Shown here one piece after another: positions 26,838-50,183 of a DNA stretch of 64,000 nucleotides (its first letter is position 1; the number at the start of each line of letters is the position of its first letter). The translations under genes and the position numbers were made by a program. The notes under the pieces were generated by a model that saw only the letters and a list, made by a program, of their open reading frames with translations, was not told the origin of the DNA and did not search any database. The DNA lies in the NCBI GenBank assembly GCA_012295275.1, contig CM022665.1:9478476-9542475 (forward strand), given 5' to 3'. This DNA is from Chrysomallon squamiferum (lineage: Eukaryota > Mollusca > Gastropoda > Neomphalida > Peltospiridae).

Positions 26838-29800
26838 ATCACTTTCTTCAGTAATTTAATGACAGAAAAATAGATTAATATTTACCTTTAGAATTAAGAA
26901 GGCAAGAAATTAATTTATACATGTTGGAGGCTGCAGTCTATCAAAAGATGGAAGTTGGTTTTCACTTTCTTTTCATCTTCATATATACATTATTTGACAA
27001 ACTGAAAGGATTGTGACTAGGGCAATTTGTCTCTTAAATTATTTTTTTTTCATTTTTTATTTTATAACCATAAAAATATCACATCCCCCTATTTGTTGCA
27101 GCTGTTTTCTTAATTGCATATACCTTTATAATGAAACCATTCATTGAAATAATATATAAAACATCTTACCATCAACTTGCTGAATTTTGGCATACTTGTT
27201 GTATTTCTAAAGAAAATAAAGCATAAATTTTACATGACAGGAAATAAGTCACAGCTGCATTTTTGTTAAAAAAATAATTATAAAGAAATTGATATTAAAA
27301 AAACCCACTATTATTTATTTTAATGAAGAAATGTAAAACGAATGGATATTTTCAACATTTTTCTTTTTAATAATTTTTTTTACTAAGCAATGTGTTGGGT
27401 TTTTTTATATAAATATATGAACATCTAATTTCTAAATATATTTTTATATGATCTTCTTTATTATGAGTGTGCCATAAAATGAATCATTAAATACAGTTTT
27501 TTAAATGCTTAATTTAGTTTTCATCTTCTTATGTAAATTATACAATAATTCTCAACTGTGATTAAATATGAATTAAGAACACAATTCTACAATGACAAAA
27601 AGATAATTTCAGGAAAGTAAAAATCAAAATTATTATTTTTTGGAGGGACTAGGTTGTTTGTTGTTGTTCTGTGGCAAATAATAAGCCAAAAAATATGTAA
27701 AAAACAAAAAAAAACTTATATTTTTGGTTTACTTTTTATTTCTGGACACTGAATGTTGTCTTTTTGCAAATATTTTCTTTTTCAGTCAGGTTTGTTTTGG
27801 TTGTTTAATCTGGATCTATGTAATATAGAATACATATTTAGGTTTCTTAAACTATTAAAGCAGGTTTCACTAATTTTTACATACCTGAAGCAGATTGCTT
27901 GGAACTTGGCCTTTCTGACCTTTTTCATTTTCAGCTACCCACCAATCACCTTCCCTGAAACCAAGAAACCAAACAAACTCATTACATTTCTATATGGATT
28001 TGCTAGTCTATAAAGCAAAATGAATATGTTCTTTCAGCTTAAATGTTTTAACAAAGATTGTATCAAAAACAAATTTCTGTAATTGCTGATATAATCAGAA
28101 CTATTATGCAGATTGCCACAGAGTATTAATTCTCATACAAATTTCTTATTCTTCAAAACATTTTGCAGTTCCAAGTTGGAAATATGTATAAAGTAAAATT
28201 ACGATGGTAAATGCAGCATACGTTATTTTTCAATTGTATTTTTTGTTTGTTGTGGGTTTTTATTTTTTATCTTGATCTTTTTTTTTTTTTTTCTTTTTTT
28301 AACTGCAGGGGATGTAATTAACATATAATTTCATACCACCTTTTATTTCCAAATTAAAAACAGAATAATATTTATCATAAATGGTGTATATAGTATGTAT
28401 TAACAGAAACTGATAAACTTACATTTTGAGAATTGTGAGAATTTCTCCTTTATCAAATCCTAAATCTCCTTCCTGCTCTGCTCTGAAAGGAGCTGTTGTT
28501 ATAAACATGTTCATCTGAAATATTAAAACACATTGTTTTAAAAATGCAAAACATTACAATGATGGTAATTATCACAAACTCTACTTGAAATTTTATTTAA
28601 GAATAAAAAAATAAACAATATAACAAACTCATGGAACCATTTCAAAGGGATCTACCTATTAATTGTTAAAATACGCTCAATGGCTTCATCTCTTGTATTA
28701 TAATAAAAACGTTTTCTTTTCTTTTTTGTCAGGGGTACTTGTCTTGATTATGGATGGATGGATGAATGGAGAAATGGATGTTTAATATGCTTGACACCTA
28801 ATAAGTGTAAAAAAAGATGTGTTGTGAAGCTAATACTTCTCATTCACTCTTTCAGTAAGCTGCTGTCAAAATTAATTAATTAAATAAAGCATGGTAAAAT
28901 GTTACTTACAGTACTCTCTGCATTTTCTACTCCCTCTTCAGTTACAGAACTGAAACAGATTTAATATTCCAATTTAAACATTACTAAATATACATAACTC
29001 ACAAAAACAGACACATACATTTTCTTACATATTTTGTGCTTAATTTTTTATGCTAATGTATTTAGATAAATAAATTATTATTACTATGTCACTCTATCTT
29101 TAACAGTATTCAGTATAAGAAATTAGGTACAAAAATGAGTAGCCACTGGGTATGAAAATATAGCTTTAATGAAAAGCTGCACTGCCTTGTGAAAAGATAT
29201 CTTACAAAATATTAATTACTTCAGATGAAACTATTCCTTTGTCACCTTCAGTTTCTAGTTATTGACGTTTTACCATATGTATTAAACAGTAAAAAGATAT
29301 TTTTATAAAACATTAATTCCTTCAAATGAAACTATTCCTTTGTCACCTTCAGTTTCTAGTTATTGAAGTTTTACCATATGTATTAAACAGTAATTAAAAT
29401 AAATAAAAGCATACCTTTCTTCCTCTGCCTCCTCCCCTTCCTCTTCTTCTGCTTTTTCATCATCTAAAAAATGTTTACAAAAAATTAATGAAGAAAATAC
29501 ATAACAAAATATTTATTAAGACAGTGTACAACAAAACAGAATCTGAACAGATTTTTTGTAAATAAATGAATATTTATTTTAATAATGCTGTACCACATTT
29601 TAATAATTATAGTTTTTAATAACTGGTTATTCTGAATATGAAAGCCCAGCAAGAAGATTAAAATGTGTTTGAATCTAATATTTTTGTTTCGGGTATCAGC
29701 TTTAACATTTGTTTTTCAGGTGGATGCTTATTTCTGAGAATGTTATGCCTTACATATGTTAATATTCACTATATCATATACAACAGCAATATTTCAAAAG

Positions 29801-30263
29801 TAATATTGACTGCTGTAATACTTTTACAATAGAAAGATTCAGAGCATATTTCATTATATAATTAAACTATGTGTACGATTACTATGAATTATTAAATTAG
29901 AATTGTTACCACCTCCATAATAATGGAAATAAAAACATTTTTAAATACATATTTGAACTTCAATCTTTTTTCCCAAAACAAATTATTTGACACAACATAT
30001 TTAAACAGTTAATAATCAGATACCAAATATATAACAAATAATAAAATGTACTGTAGATATAAATTTTAAACACGTACATTATGAGATCTGAAAACCCAGT
30101 ATACATACATACATACATATATTTTTGAAAACCCAATATATATATATTTTAACTCCCCTTTATACAATTACCTTCAGTTTCCTCATCTTCGGCTTCTTCT
30201 TCACCTTCTTCAGCTTCTTCTTCACCTTCTTCTTCTACCTCTTCTTCTTCTTCCTCCCCCTCC

Positions 30264-30298
<35 letters not shown>

Positions 30299-31130
30299 TT
30301 CTTCTTCTTCTTCTTCTTTTTCATCTTCTTCTTTTTCTGCTTTCTCTAAATTTCTGCAGTAAAAATAAGTTAGGAACTTAGTGTATTATCTGGAACTTAG
30401 AATAGTCTCAGTATCTTATATACTGGTTAACTTACTGTTAGGAATGATCTTGTCTGCACTATAAACTGACTATGAAATGGGATACAAATTATACTCTGAA
30501 AGGCTTATACTCTGAAAGATTTTTATTTTTTTATTTTGTAAATCAGAAGATTCAATAACTTAGTTTCATGATTTAAAAAAAATCCATTAAAATTAACAAA
30601 CAAGTTTTAAACTTATATAAATATTAATTACATTTTTATTCAGATATATTATTTGGTGACTTTTTATTCTTTTAAAAGAGGGGGAATAAAGAAAGAATAA
30701 TTGAAAATGTCAATAAAGAAAGCAGCAAATTTAATAGCTGCAGTAACAATCAGTAACACAAAAGTATATTATGGATGACTCTTTGTTTTAGACTGACATT
30801 GATTATTCTTAAATTAAGTTGCAAACATTTAAGCTAAATGTTCAAGGCAAAATGAATTTTAATTCTAATTTAATACTTGTTATAAAAATTTCACTAGTAT
30901 GGCTCTTGTCTAGATTTCATTAAATTTTAAGTGTTGTTAATATTTTGTTAGTTTTTAATTATTGAATTAAAACAGTACAGACATCACAATGGAATTAACT
31001 CACTTTAAATATTCTTCTTCAATTTCATTAGGCAAAAGTTTGGCCATCATATCTTTGAGCTGGTTCTGAAATAAATTTTAAATCACCAATTAAAACTTTA
31101 TTACTTAATTTTTATTGGCTAAATCAGTTT

Positions 31131-31168
<38 letters not shown>

Positions 31169-33495
31169 AGTACTAATTTTATATATATATAATAATGTTA
31201 ATATTTATATATATATAAAATTAGTACTTGTTTGTGTGTGGGATATATTTAGTTTTAGGATCTCTTGTTTTGAGTGCAGCCTTTGAGTTATTTATGTGCC
31301 AGTCAGTAGTCTATGACTGTATTATCACTTGGGTAGTTTTTCCCTATTTGTGGAAAGATGCATACTGCCAAAGGTTGCCCACGAAGTAAGCACAGGCTTC
31401 AACTTTTTCTCATATCATTATTACACTAGACCAGCATGAGGCTGAGTCCTAATAATGTTAATATTTATAATTCATAATTTATTTGCAATGATGGATAAAC
31501 ACTTGCCTGCCAAACTTCAATTCTGTTAACTTCCTGTCGTTTCCTTGTTTCATATCGGCTCAACTTTTTGGGCTCCTTATCCTGGTGAGAAGAAAGCAAG
31601 GACAAATTTTCCATCAGTTAATGCAATGAAAAAAAAAAAAAATGAAAAATGAAAAATACATATATTTATATATATGTTTGTGTTGTATTTTGTGTATAAT
31701 GGACTGCAGATAAATGTATAATTGTGTGTGAATGTGTATGTATGTGTGTGTGTGCATGTGTGCGTATGAGTGTGTGTTGTATATGTGTCTTATATATACA
31801 TATGCATATACATATGTACACAGGTAAATAGACAGGTGGATATAAAGAGGTATACAGGTAAAAAAATTAATGGATGGATGGAAGCATTTACGTATGTATA
31901 GACAGATGTGCATGTGTATATGTATTTGTTTGTGTGCATGTATATTCTCATAGAACATTTTTAGTGACATAATAATATATTACCTCTGTAAGATTCTTTA
32001 CTCTTTCCAAAAGTTCAGTCACTTTTTGTTTGAGTACCAAGCAGCTGAAAAGAAACATTAAATTAGAATTGCTATATAAACTGAATAAATTATATCAATT
32101 TTTTTTTTTTTCTTGGAAATTTTAATTTGTTATCTCAAAATCAAATGATAAAAATTAATAAACTAATTATAGTAAAAATCATGATCACTTTAACTAGTGT
32201 ACGCAGAAAGGTTTTATTTTTAAATGAATCATTATATTTCTTACGTTATTTATTACTCAAAGCATTGATAAAAAAATAAAATAAAATATGAAATTATGAT
32301 ATATTTATCTCTGTTATGGGAAGCAAATGAAACAATTACTACCTTTTATAATGTTCTTTCAGTTTAGTTTCCTTGTCTGCCAATTTACTGTTGTCTAGTG
32401 TCTTATTGCTGTCCTTAATTATCTGAGAAACCTGTTAAATAACAGAAGTTTTAGAACAAAAAAATATATATATTACAACATATTTTATATGCAAATAATT
32501 ATGTAATGATTTAATAATTAGTAATTATATATTCAGATGTCATTAAATAATAAAAAGAACAACAACAAAAAGCATTCGGTAAAGACACTTGCATTACAAA
32601 ACACTGTACTATATTAGATCTACCTTACATCATGTTAATATGAGTAAATGAATTAACTTAAATCAGTTAAAAATATATATGTATCATTTCATAAATTTCA
32701 CAAAGAATGTGTAACCACAAACTTTAATTTTGAAATATGAATAGACAAATGTATTATGAATTCTATTGGAGATTCGAAAAATTAGTTTGTAACTCCCAGT
32801 ATATAGATTATCGTTCAATGAATCAACTGGAAAAGTGGAAGTCCAGCTATAATTAGTAATTAATAACTGTTTGTCTTTATCCTGACATCCTAAACTATTA
32901 AGACATTCTGCATTCATCTTGCATAATTGAATAATAATATTATTATTAAATAAAAAAGAAGAAAAGAAGAAGAAAGAATAGATAATGCTAAAAACAAGTT
33001 CCAGTATCATTTTTTATTATTCCTCAACTCACTAATATTTTCTTTCATCTTCTTAACTCTTCCTTGTATTGTAGGATCAAGATGCATGTGTGGGTGTGTG
33101 CATCTGTAAGTGTGTGTGTGTGTGTGCGCGCGTGCATGGGTACATGTGTGTGTTTTATCAACAATAGTCAATAGGGTTAAAAAAAATCATGATCAAATAC
33201 ACTGTTCCAACTATTGCATTAACTTAATGATTAAGTTATGATAAATGCAATTATAAACGTTGACATTTTCAGCGAATTTTGACACCTAGAATACCGTGAT
33301 ATTTTTCTATATTTTCCATTTAAAAATTATATATTATTTACTGTTTATGAGTGTAAATGACAGGCTGTTCTAGTGTTCAATTATTTTTCAGACTTTATGT
33401 TTATACAAAAACAACAACAATAGATAAACCTGTTTTTTTAGCACATCTGCTTCTTTCTGTGCAGTAAGTAGTGGACTTGGTTCCTTGCGAGACAT
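11702..33495 (-). CDS. NPHP1: Nephrocystin-1, complete
   Basis: NPHP1 is a ciliary transition-zone and cell-junction scaffold. Coding exons, 5' to 3': 33495-33430, 32431-32343, 32044-31984, 31581-31507, 31065-31004, 30353-30172, 29463-29415, 28949-28910, 28514-28423, 27954-27885, 27206-27170, 26845-26791, 26391-26359 (possibly optional), 25084-25042, 24577-24493, 23747-23653, 23291-23216, 22842-22790, 22247-22173, 21538-21466, 21233-21196, 19619-19537, 19115-19039, 18789-18690, 18187-18069, 17579-17506, 16755-16711, 12725-12609, 12223-12065, 11722-11702. Phases close throughout, giving 736 residues (747 with the optional exon); human is about 732. Order: N-terminal coiled coil (about 10-105), glutamate-rich stretch (about 118-208), SH3 domain (about 211-262, with DWW and VPSNLL), then the nephrocystin homology region, e.g. 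[56 protein letters not shown] and [13 protein letters not shown], each with a clear human counterpart. The last exon, six codons, is the least certain. Two introns start with GC. Confidence 0.95.
14082..14087 (-). other. NPHP1: Candidate 6-nt micro-exon in a long NPHP1 intron
   Basis: Minus-strand reading shows a good acceptor (TTTTGTTTTATAG), six bases GACAGA, then a strong donor GTGAGT. Both neighbouring exons (ending 16711, starting 12725) have phase 0, so inclusion would add Asp-Arg without a frameshift. Human NPHP1 aligns without it (SEKRDKEF against SQKRDEEY), so if it is real it would be optional. Confidence 0.25.
15359..15430. repeat. Dispersed repeat, copy A (NPHP1 intron)
   Basis: A segment of about 72 bp resembles 17258-17329 in the same orientation. 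Shared blocks in order are GACTTTAATAGT, GTCCTGGA, ACACA, GGTAA, AGGTGG and ATCATTAA. Family unknown; flanks diverge quickly. Confidence 0.55.
17258..17329. repeat. Dispersed repeat, copy B (NPHP1 intron)
   Basis: Partner of the 15359-15430 segment. It lies in the adjacent part of NPHP1, about 1.9 kb away and on the other side of exon 16755-16711, so it is either an old transposon fragment or a local segmental duplication. Confidence 0.55.
23504..23632. repeat. Perfect hairpin, 56-bp arms and 17-bp loop
   Basis: The left arm 23504-23559 (starting TTGAGGCACTTGTGTAAAAT) is the exact reverse complement of 23577-23632. It occupies over a third of the 361-bp NPHP1 intron between exons 23747-23653 and 23291-23216, and ends 18 bp from that intron's GC donor (23651-23652). 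Perfect arms imply a recent origin or ongoing conversion. It may be a fold-back element. Confidence 0.9.
26359..26391 (-). CDS. NPHP1: 33-nt phase-preserving exon of NPHP1
   Basis: Between exons 26845-26791 (ends phase 2) and 25084-25042 there is a 33-nt open segment with an AG acceptor (GGCAG) and a strong donor (GG then GTAAGT). Its insertion changes KPKR-SGKQLW to [21 protein letters not shown] with no frame change, just after the SH3 region. The acceptor has a weak pyrimidine tract. It is either a constitutive lineage-specific exon or an alternative cassette. Confidence 0.6.
29191..29391. repeat. 100-bp tandem duplication in an NPHP1 intron
   Basis: Two adjacent copies (29191-29290 and 29291-29391) share long identical blocks such as GAAACTATTCCTTTGTCACC and TTTTACCATATGTATTAAAC. 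They differ by a few substitutions and short indels, which marks a fairly young duplication. It lies in the intron between exons 29463-29415 and 28949-28910. Confidence 0.9.
30172..30353 (-). CDS. NPHP1: NPHP1 exon coding the long glutamate-rich tract
   Basis: This 182-nt exon is almost entirely GAA/GAG codons, coding [12 protein letters not shown], then a long Glu run, then Gly/Ala-interrupted acidic repeats ending EEAEDEETE. The matching region in human NPHP1 is also acidic and contains protein-interaction sites, but this run is longer and purer. The GAA/GAG stretch is a purine microsatellite on the coding strand, so its length may vary between individuals. The plus-strand open frame over it is a shadow. 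Confidence 0.9.
31167..31230. repeat. Inverted repeat in the NPHP1 intron after exon 4
   Basis: The arms 31167-31192 and 31205-31230 (CAAGTACTAATTTTATATAT and its complement) pair perfectly over 26 bp around a 12-bp loop. Pairing can continue into flanking CA and TG runs after a short bulge. This intron (31066-31506) also starts with a GC donor. Confidence 0.85.
31191..31469. mobile_element. Possible insertion flanked by 19-bp direct repeats
   Basis: AATAATGTTAATATTTATA occurs at 31191-31209 and again at 31451-31469. The 241 bp between them are noticeably less AT-rich than the surrounding intron and non-repetitive. Long direct flanking repeats suit a retroposed element with a target-site duplication, but no poly(A) tail or tRNA-like promoter boxes are evident. 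The left repeat overlaps the hairpin loop, so a templated repair event is an alternative. Confidence 0.35.
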
Positions 33496-33992
33496 TATGT
33501 CAAAGAAAAACAAATAAAAGAAAAATTAAACTTGTTTATAATAATTCACAAAATATTCAACGCCATTTTGCAACAAAACAGGTTCGCACTTGTTTCCAAC
33601 GCGCGATGAATTTAGTACCATATTAATGTCCCTCTTATCAGTATACAAGAAATAAGAAAATTGAATATATAGCTATTTTTAAAAAAATTGTAATTTTTAT
33701 GTATACATTAATTTTATGCCATAAGTTAGTTTGTTACAGATATTCATTTTTTTTTTTTTTTTTTGTATTTCGTAAGCCGTCTTAATAAAACGGAAATATA
33801 CGAAGATTACCGATTGCAGTCAGCATGGACTGAAATGGGGCAGATAACTCAACAGTAATTTGAAAGAACTCGGTCTTCTTGTATGTCTTGTTTTATGTTT
33901 GTGTCTTGCCTTGTCACTTCAAACAACGAATGATTTATAGTTATCTTTTCTAAAAACATCGTTCAGAAGCTAGACAGTTTATTTTGACCGTG
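33496..33992. promoter_or_regulatory. Divergent promoter region of NPHP1 and POMT2
   Basis: The start codons of NPHP1 (minus) and POMT2 (plus) are separated by only 497 bp, so the two transcripts must start within a compact shared region. Scattered CpGs occur around 33593-33610 and 33775-33815. No TATA box is convincing. A YY1-type motif lies on the NPHP1 side. I do not see a canonical RFX X-box here. Confidence 0.7.
33561..33569 (-). promoter_or_regulatory. YY1-like motif upstream of the NPHP1 start codon
   Basis: AAAATGGCG on the NPHP1 sense strand, 66 bp upstream of its ATG, matches the known YY1 core (AANATGGCG). In many promoters such sites sit just downstream of the transcription start in the sense orientation, which would fit here. 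Confidence 0.4.
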
Positions 33993-45635
<11,643 letters not shown>

Positions 45636-47273
45636 TTAACAGAACCATCCACATTTTTATATCTCATTTTTTTACCACAACATTAACAATATTTAAGGGG
45701 TTTTTATGCATCAGTATATAATACTGCAAGTACATTGAATTTATTTATTTTGAATTTTTTTAAGATGACTGAACTGTTGTTAGATCTAAATGCAGTTTAA
45801 ACCAAAAAAAAACAACAAAAAAAACCATCTCTTACTTTTGCATTTCATGGAGAAAACATTTTGAATGTTTTATATTATTGGATTTATGATTTTTAAAACA
45901 TAATTCTTTTTACATTATTTAAATTTTTGTCTATTCATCTAGTCACAGAGATATTTCTTTTTTGTTAACTCACCAAAATAAATTATTTCTTCACATGACA
46001 AAGAGTTGTGGGATAAATTTTTTACTTTTTAAAAGTTGATTATTATTAATTGAATGAATATTTATTTTAGTTGTTATCCTTTGTGTTAGATTTTGATGAT
46101 GTACGAGGGAAAACTCAGTGTTATTTGTCTTTGCTGGTGATAAAAACTATGCAGATCAGTTTTAGTGAAAATTTAATTGTCTTGTCACATTGTTGACTGT
46201 TATATTTAAATCGTTTAAGATTTATTACTGTATAGTTTCCTATTCCAAACAGTGCCCTGTCATTTGTATATCTATGGGATGGTCTATATGGAAGTTATTT
46301 TGTTGCTAAATGATAAGATACATGCATTATTTGCTTAGCATAGAAACATAATGAAGTAATAGAAACAAACTGTTAATTATTTAAGAGTTTTTTTCTTCTG
46401 ATTACCTATTTTTATCATTTTAAACCTGTTTTTAATTTCCTTTATTAAGTTTAGCTTTTTTTGATCAGTAAGTTTTTTTTTATTTTGGTCAGGTTAGACT
46501 GGTCTTTCTAGTTGTGTGAACAATTAAATATTGTTATTTCAGTTCAATGCAAATTGAAATTATATTTTGATGATTTCATCCTATTTTGATCTAATTTTTT
46601 TTTTTTTTTTGCTATGGCACCCAGTGGGCAGTACTTATATTAAATATGATCCCACACCTCTAAGGTACTCCGTCCATTTTTAATTCATAAGACTTTACGA
46701 TTGATCAGACTAATTGTGTAATGAATCTAAAACAACTGAAACTGACAGATTTAATACCGAAAAGATCTTTTCACAAAGTACATTGTGGGTATAGAGAATC
46801 TTAAGACCACACTTGAAACCAAAATCACTGTATTGTTATTATAAAAAGATATTTGTTAATATTTATATTTGTATTTTGTTTACATTTTCAGATAGAATTC
46901 ATTCAAATATTTTTTTCATGAGATATTGTCAGATTGTTATTATTTTTTATTATTATATGATACTCAGATTTAAAAATAATATTTGTGATATCTATGTATG
47001 TATTGTGTTGTGTCATATCAGATTATTTCATTGTACAGAAATGTTTAAAAATATAAATTGTTATTTATAATGTCTTAATAGCTTTTTGTAAAGAAATTTT
47101 TTGGTGGATTTAAATTATCCTAAATATTACATTCCTGCTTTGTTATATTATGCTGTAGGATACCAAATATTCTTATGGTAATCAGTCAAATCTTAAAAGA
47201 TTGTATATTTAATGTTAGGTTTTAGTCTTATTGTATATTTGTTTAAATATATTTGTGACCATTCAGAATAAAT
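45636..47273 (+). other. POMT2: POMT2 3' UTR and adjacent sequence
   Basis: Non-coding, T-rich sequence follows the POMT2 stop. Candidate AATAAA signals lie at 45977-45982 and 47267-47272; the second is followed by GT-rich sequence (TGGATGTGCCTTTGTATGTA). The extent of the 3' UTR is inferred, not demonstrated. Confidence 0.4.
47267..47272 (+). terminator. Candidate distal POMT2 poly(A) signal
   Basis: AATAAA followed within 30 bp by a GT-rich element. It would give a 3' UTR of about 1.6 kb; the nearer signal at 45977 would give about 0.35 kb. Confidence 0.35.
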
Positions 47274-47979
47274 ATATGGATGTGCCTTTGTATGTAGAAG
47301 ATACATCTTTTTTTTACATGCTAAAAGTCAGTAGATTAATTACCAATTTCAATGACGTCTGAAAAGATTTTAAAAAGTAAAACCTTTTTTGTTATTTGTA
47401 ATAGGCACTGGTAGTAAATTATGTTGTTATTACATCTAGTCACAATGTGTTTAAACTGATATTGTCTCATTTGAATGATTAAATTGATTGTCATTGCACC
47501 TAGAACTAAATAACCATTTTATATTATTTTACACTGCCATCAAATACCATTATATCTTTGAGGATTATATTTTCTCTCTTTAGTTTTTATATTAAAATTA
47601 TTTAATTGTGTGTCAAATGAATTACCTAGAAGTCTGATGTGTCACATATCTATAAAAGTGTATTTTGATGCTGATGTTGATGATGATGTTCACAGACAGC
47701 CCAAGTGACTGTATTGTTTATGGATTCCAGTTTTTGCTAATATGTTAATATTACTAGCATGTGAAGTCAAGATTTTCCTTATAACTGTGACACCATTTTT
47801 TAAATATAATTATAAAAATATCTGTAAGAGTTTTTATAACATTTACATATAAGAAATAATGTTACGAAAACATGAAGTAAAATGTCATCCTCATGAACTT
47901 TATTATTAGCAAGGATTGATTTCTAGTAACCAAAACAGTTGAAAGCATGCAGAACATATTGTGACATTTGTATCTAAAA

Positions 47980-48428
47980 CAGGGGTGTGCAGCCTCTGGC
48001 CACACAAAGGATGTCGCCTCATCACATTTAACATCTCATTTGAAATATAACAAGCTGCTTGTCAGTATAAACACTCATACACCATGAATTTCTGTGACTG
48101 TACACAACAAAGCATCCAGTATTCATTTTTAGATCCTACAGTTTTAGAGTTGTTATTTAATGAAAGTAATAAATAATAGTAATAACTGTTTTATTTTTAT
48201 TTTAATGGGAATTATAAAATGATGAAGTCAATTCTCATGGAAACATGTAAATGCACCCATTATTTATATGCAGCATTTTAAGTCACAGAGGTTCACTGTT
48301 ATAAAATTATATGCAAAATCATGTTACACTTTCAGATTGTACGTAATCACAGTGACATTTGTGCAGCTGTAGTGCCAGTGAAGTCAAAGCACTGTAGTCT
48401 ATAAAATCAGAAAGTTTGCACACCCCTG
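47980..48428. mobile_element. Non-autonomous hAT-like transposon (MITE), 449 bp
   Basis: The element begins CAGGGGTGTGCAGCCTCTGG and ends GTTTGCACACCCCTG. The outer 11 bp are perfect terminal inverted repeats and similarity continues imperfectly inward. It is flanked by 8-bp direct repeats, ATCTAAAA (47972-47979) and ATCTAGAA (48429-48436), which differ at one base and fit the 8-bp target duplication of the hAT superfamily. The CAGGGGTGTGC end is typical of hAT/Charlie-type termini. It carries no transposase frame, so it was moved in trans. Confidence 0.85.
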
Positions 48429-48950
48429 ATCTAGAACAAAGAATATGATATGTATAGATACATATGTAATCAGATAAGTAGAAGTCATTGTGCACAAAAT
48501 AATTATGAAACAGATCTATTTATTTTTGATCATAGTTTATTTTGGCTTCATTTTGTTACAGAAAAGTAATACTCCCAGTTTTGTAAAAGATCTGTTGCAG
48601 CTATGTTGTATTTTTTATTATTAAATATTTTCTTGTATTACATGTCTTGTTTTTAATTTAAGAAAATATTTTTAAAACTTGCAAAGGTTAAAAAAAAAAT
48701 AATAAAAATCAGTATACAAACAAAATTTAGTGCAAAAATTGACACTAGTATGTTTTACTTAGCCATATCTCTTATTAAATTATCTACCACTATGATATGT
48801 ATGTAACAATACATGATTTTCTTTTTAAACTCTAGTATAATGTATATGATACATAAGTAGTTAGGCTTTTGTTTTTCCTTTTGTTGTCCAACCATCTTTT
48901 TGTTATAGTGCTGTTCTCACCAGTTCCCTTAAAACAGATATACAGAACAA

Positions 48951-49002
<52 letters not shown>

Positions 49003-49570
49003 TAAAATTGAAATATATACCATAATATTAAATAACTTTGTTAATTTGGATTATCGGTCTAATTTTCTATTCTTAGAAAGTGGTATCCCAGTATTCTTAG
49101 GCTGCACATATTTTGTAGTGCTTCATTCCAGTCAATTGTATATACTGTAATTATATTTCTAATAGTTAAAGAAAATTACAGCTTAATATGAACATATCAG
49201 TAAATAAATTTCAAACAGCAGGCTTATTTATACAAAACATTAAGAATAACCACAACTAATCAACACTTTAGTAGAATCTTTTAACAATTCAAACAATAAA
49301 TTACATTTTATTTTATTTTATTAAAAGATCGTTTAGGGACAGTAGTGAGCATAAAAACAATTTGATGGTGAAAAATCTTTGGCAGTATGTTAATTTTTGA
49401 ATGGATGAATGAATATTTAATGATTCCCCAGCACGAAAAATAGACTGTTAGCTGTTACGTGTCTTTTTTTTTCTTCTTCTTTTTTTTTTTTTAAGATATA
49501 GCTTTGGTAGTACAAAGAAATAATATAAATATATCGTGTATTTATATGTGTTATACGTTTTATGTTTTAA

Positions 49571-49573
<3 letters not shown>

Positions 49574-49620
<47 letters not shown>
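49574..49620. repeat. (CA)n microsatellite upstream of AK7
   Basis: About 47 bp of uninterrupted CA dinucleotides. Read on the minus strand it yields a poly-Cys-Val frame that is not a gene. Confidence 0.95.
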
Positions 49621-49624
<4 letters not shown>

Positions 49625-49968
49625 ATACACACCTTAAACAATAAAAGTACAGTTTTAAAATACCCGACGTTTATTATTATTATTATTATTATATATATTT
49701 TTTTATTTAAATCTTTGTTACGTAATTGTGTAGCACTTTCTTAAAAGTTACATATGTTGGTAAAATGACATAACATTTTAAAAAGAAGAAGAAAGAAACA
49801 ACTGATAAGCAATGACGTCACGACTGAATGGTGAAAGGGCAGAACAGCATTTTTAAAGAGTATTATTTTACTGTCATACTTCTTTATGACCGATGATACA
49901 TCGCCCAAAACAACAAAATAATAATTTGAAAGCTGTTTTTTTTTTTTTTAGAAACAAAACAAAACAAA

Positions 49969-50011
<43 letters not shown>

Positions 50012-50116
50012 TATAAAATATAAATTTATGTAGAGCGCGACAGGTAGGCACACATAAAAGAAAAAAATGTGACAAAGATAAAAAGTAATGCCGTTTTATA
50101 TATCAACACTTGTTAA

Positions 50117-50183
50117 AACAACAACAACAACAACAGCAGCAACAACAGCAACTACAACAACAACAACAATAATAATAATAATA
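50117..50183. repeat. CAA/CAG then AAT trinucleotide microsatellite
   Basis: About 50 bp of CAA with interspersed CAG triplets followed by AAT triplets, about 640 bp before the AK7 start codon. Confidence 0.9.

Noticed and set aside
30125-30349. Plus-strand poly-Phe frame
   Set aside because: Antisense shadow of the glutamate-rich NPHP1 exon.
31614-31970. Minus-strand 118-codon His/Tyr/Ile-rich frame inside NPHP1
   Set aside because: Translated TG/TATG repeats within the intron between the third and fourth NPHP1 exons. Frame and homology require splicing past it.
49813-49820. Perfect CRE palindrome TGACGTCA
   Set aside because: A true consensus match, but isolated, 1 kb from the AK7 start and among microsatellites. 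Not enough to call a regulatory site.
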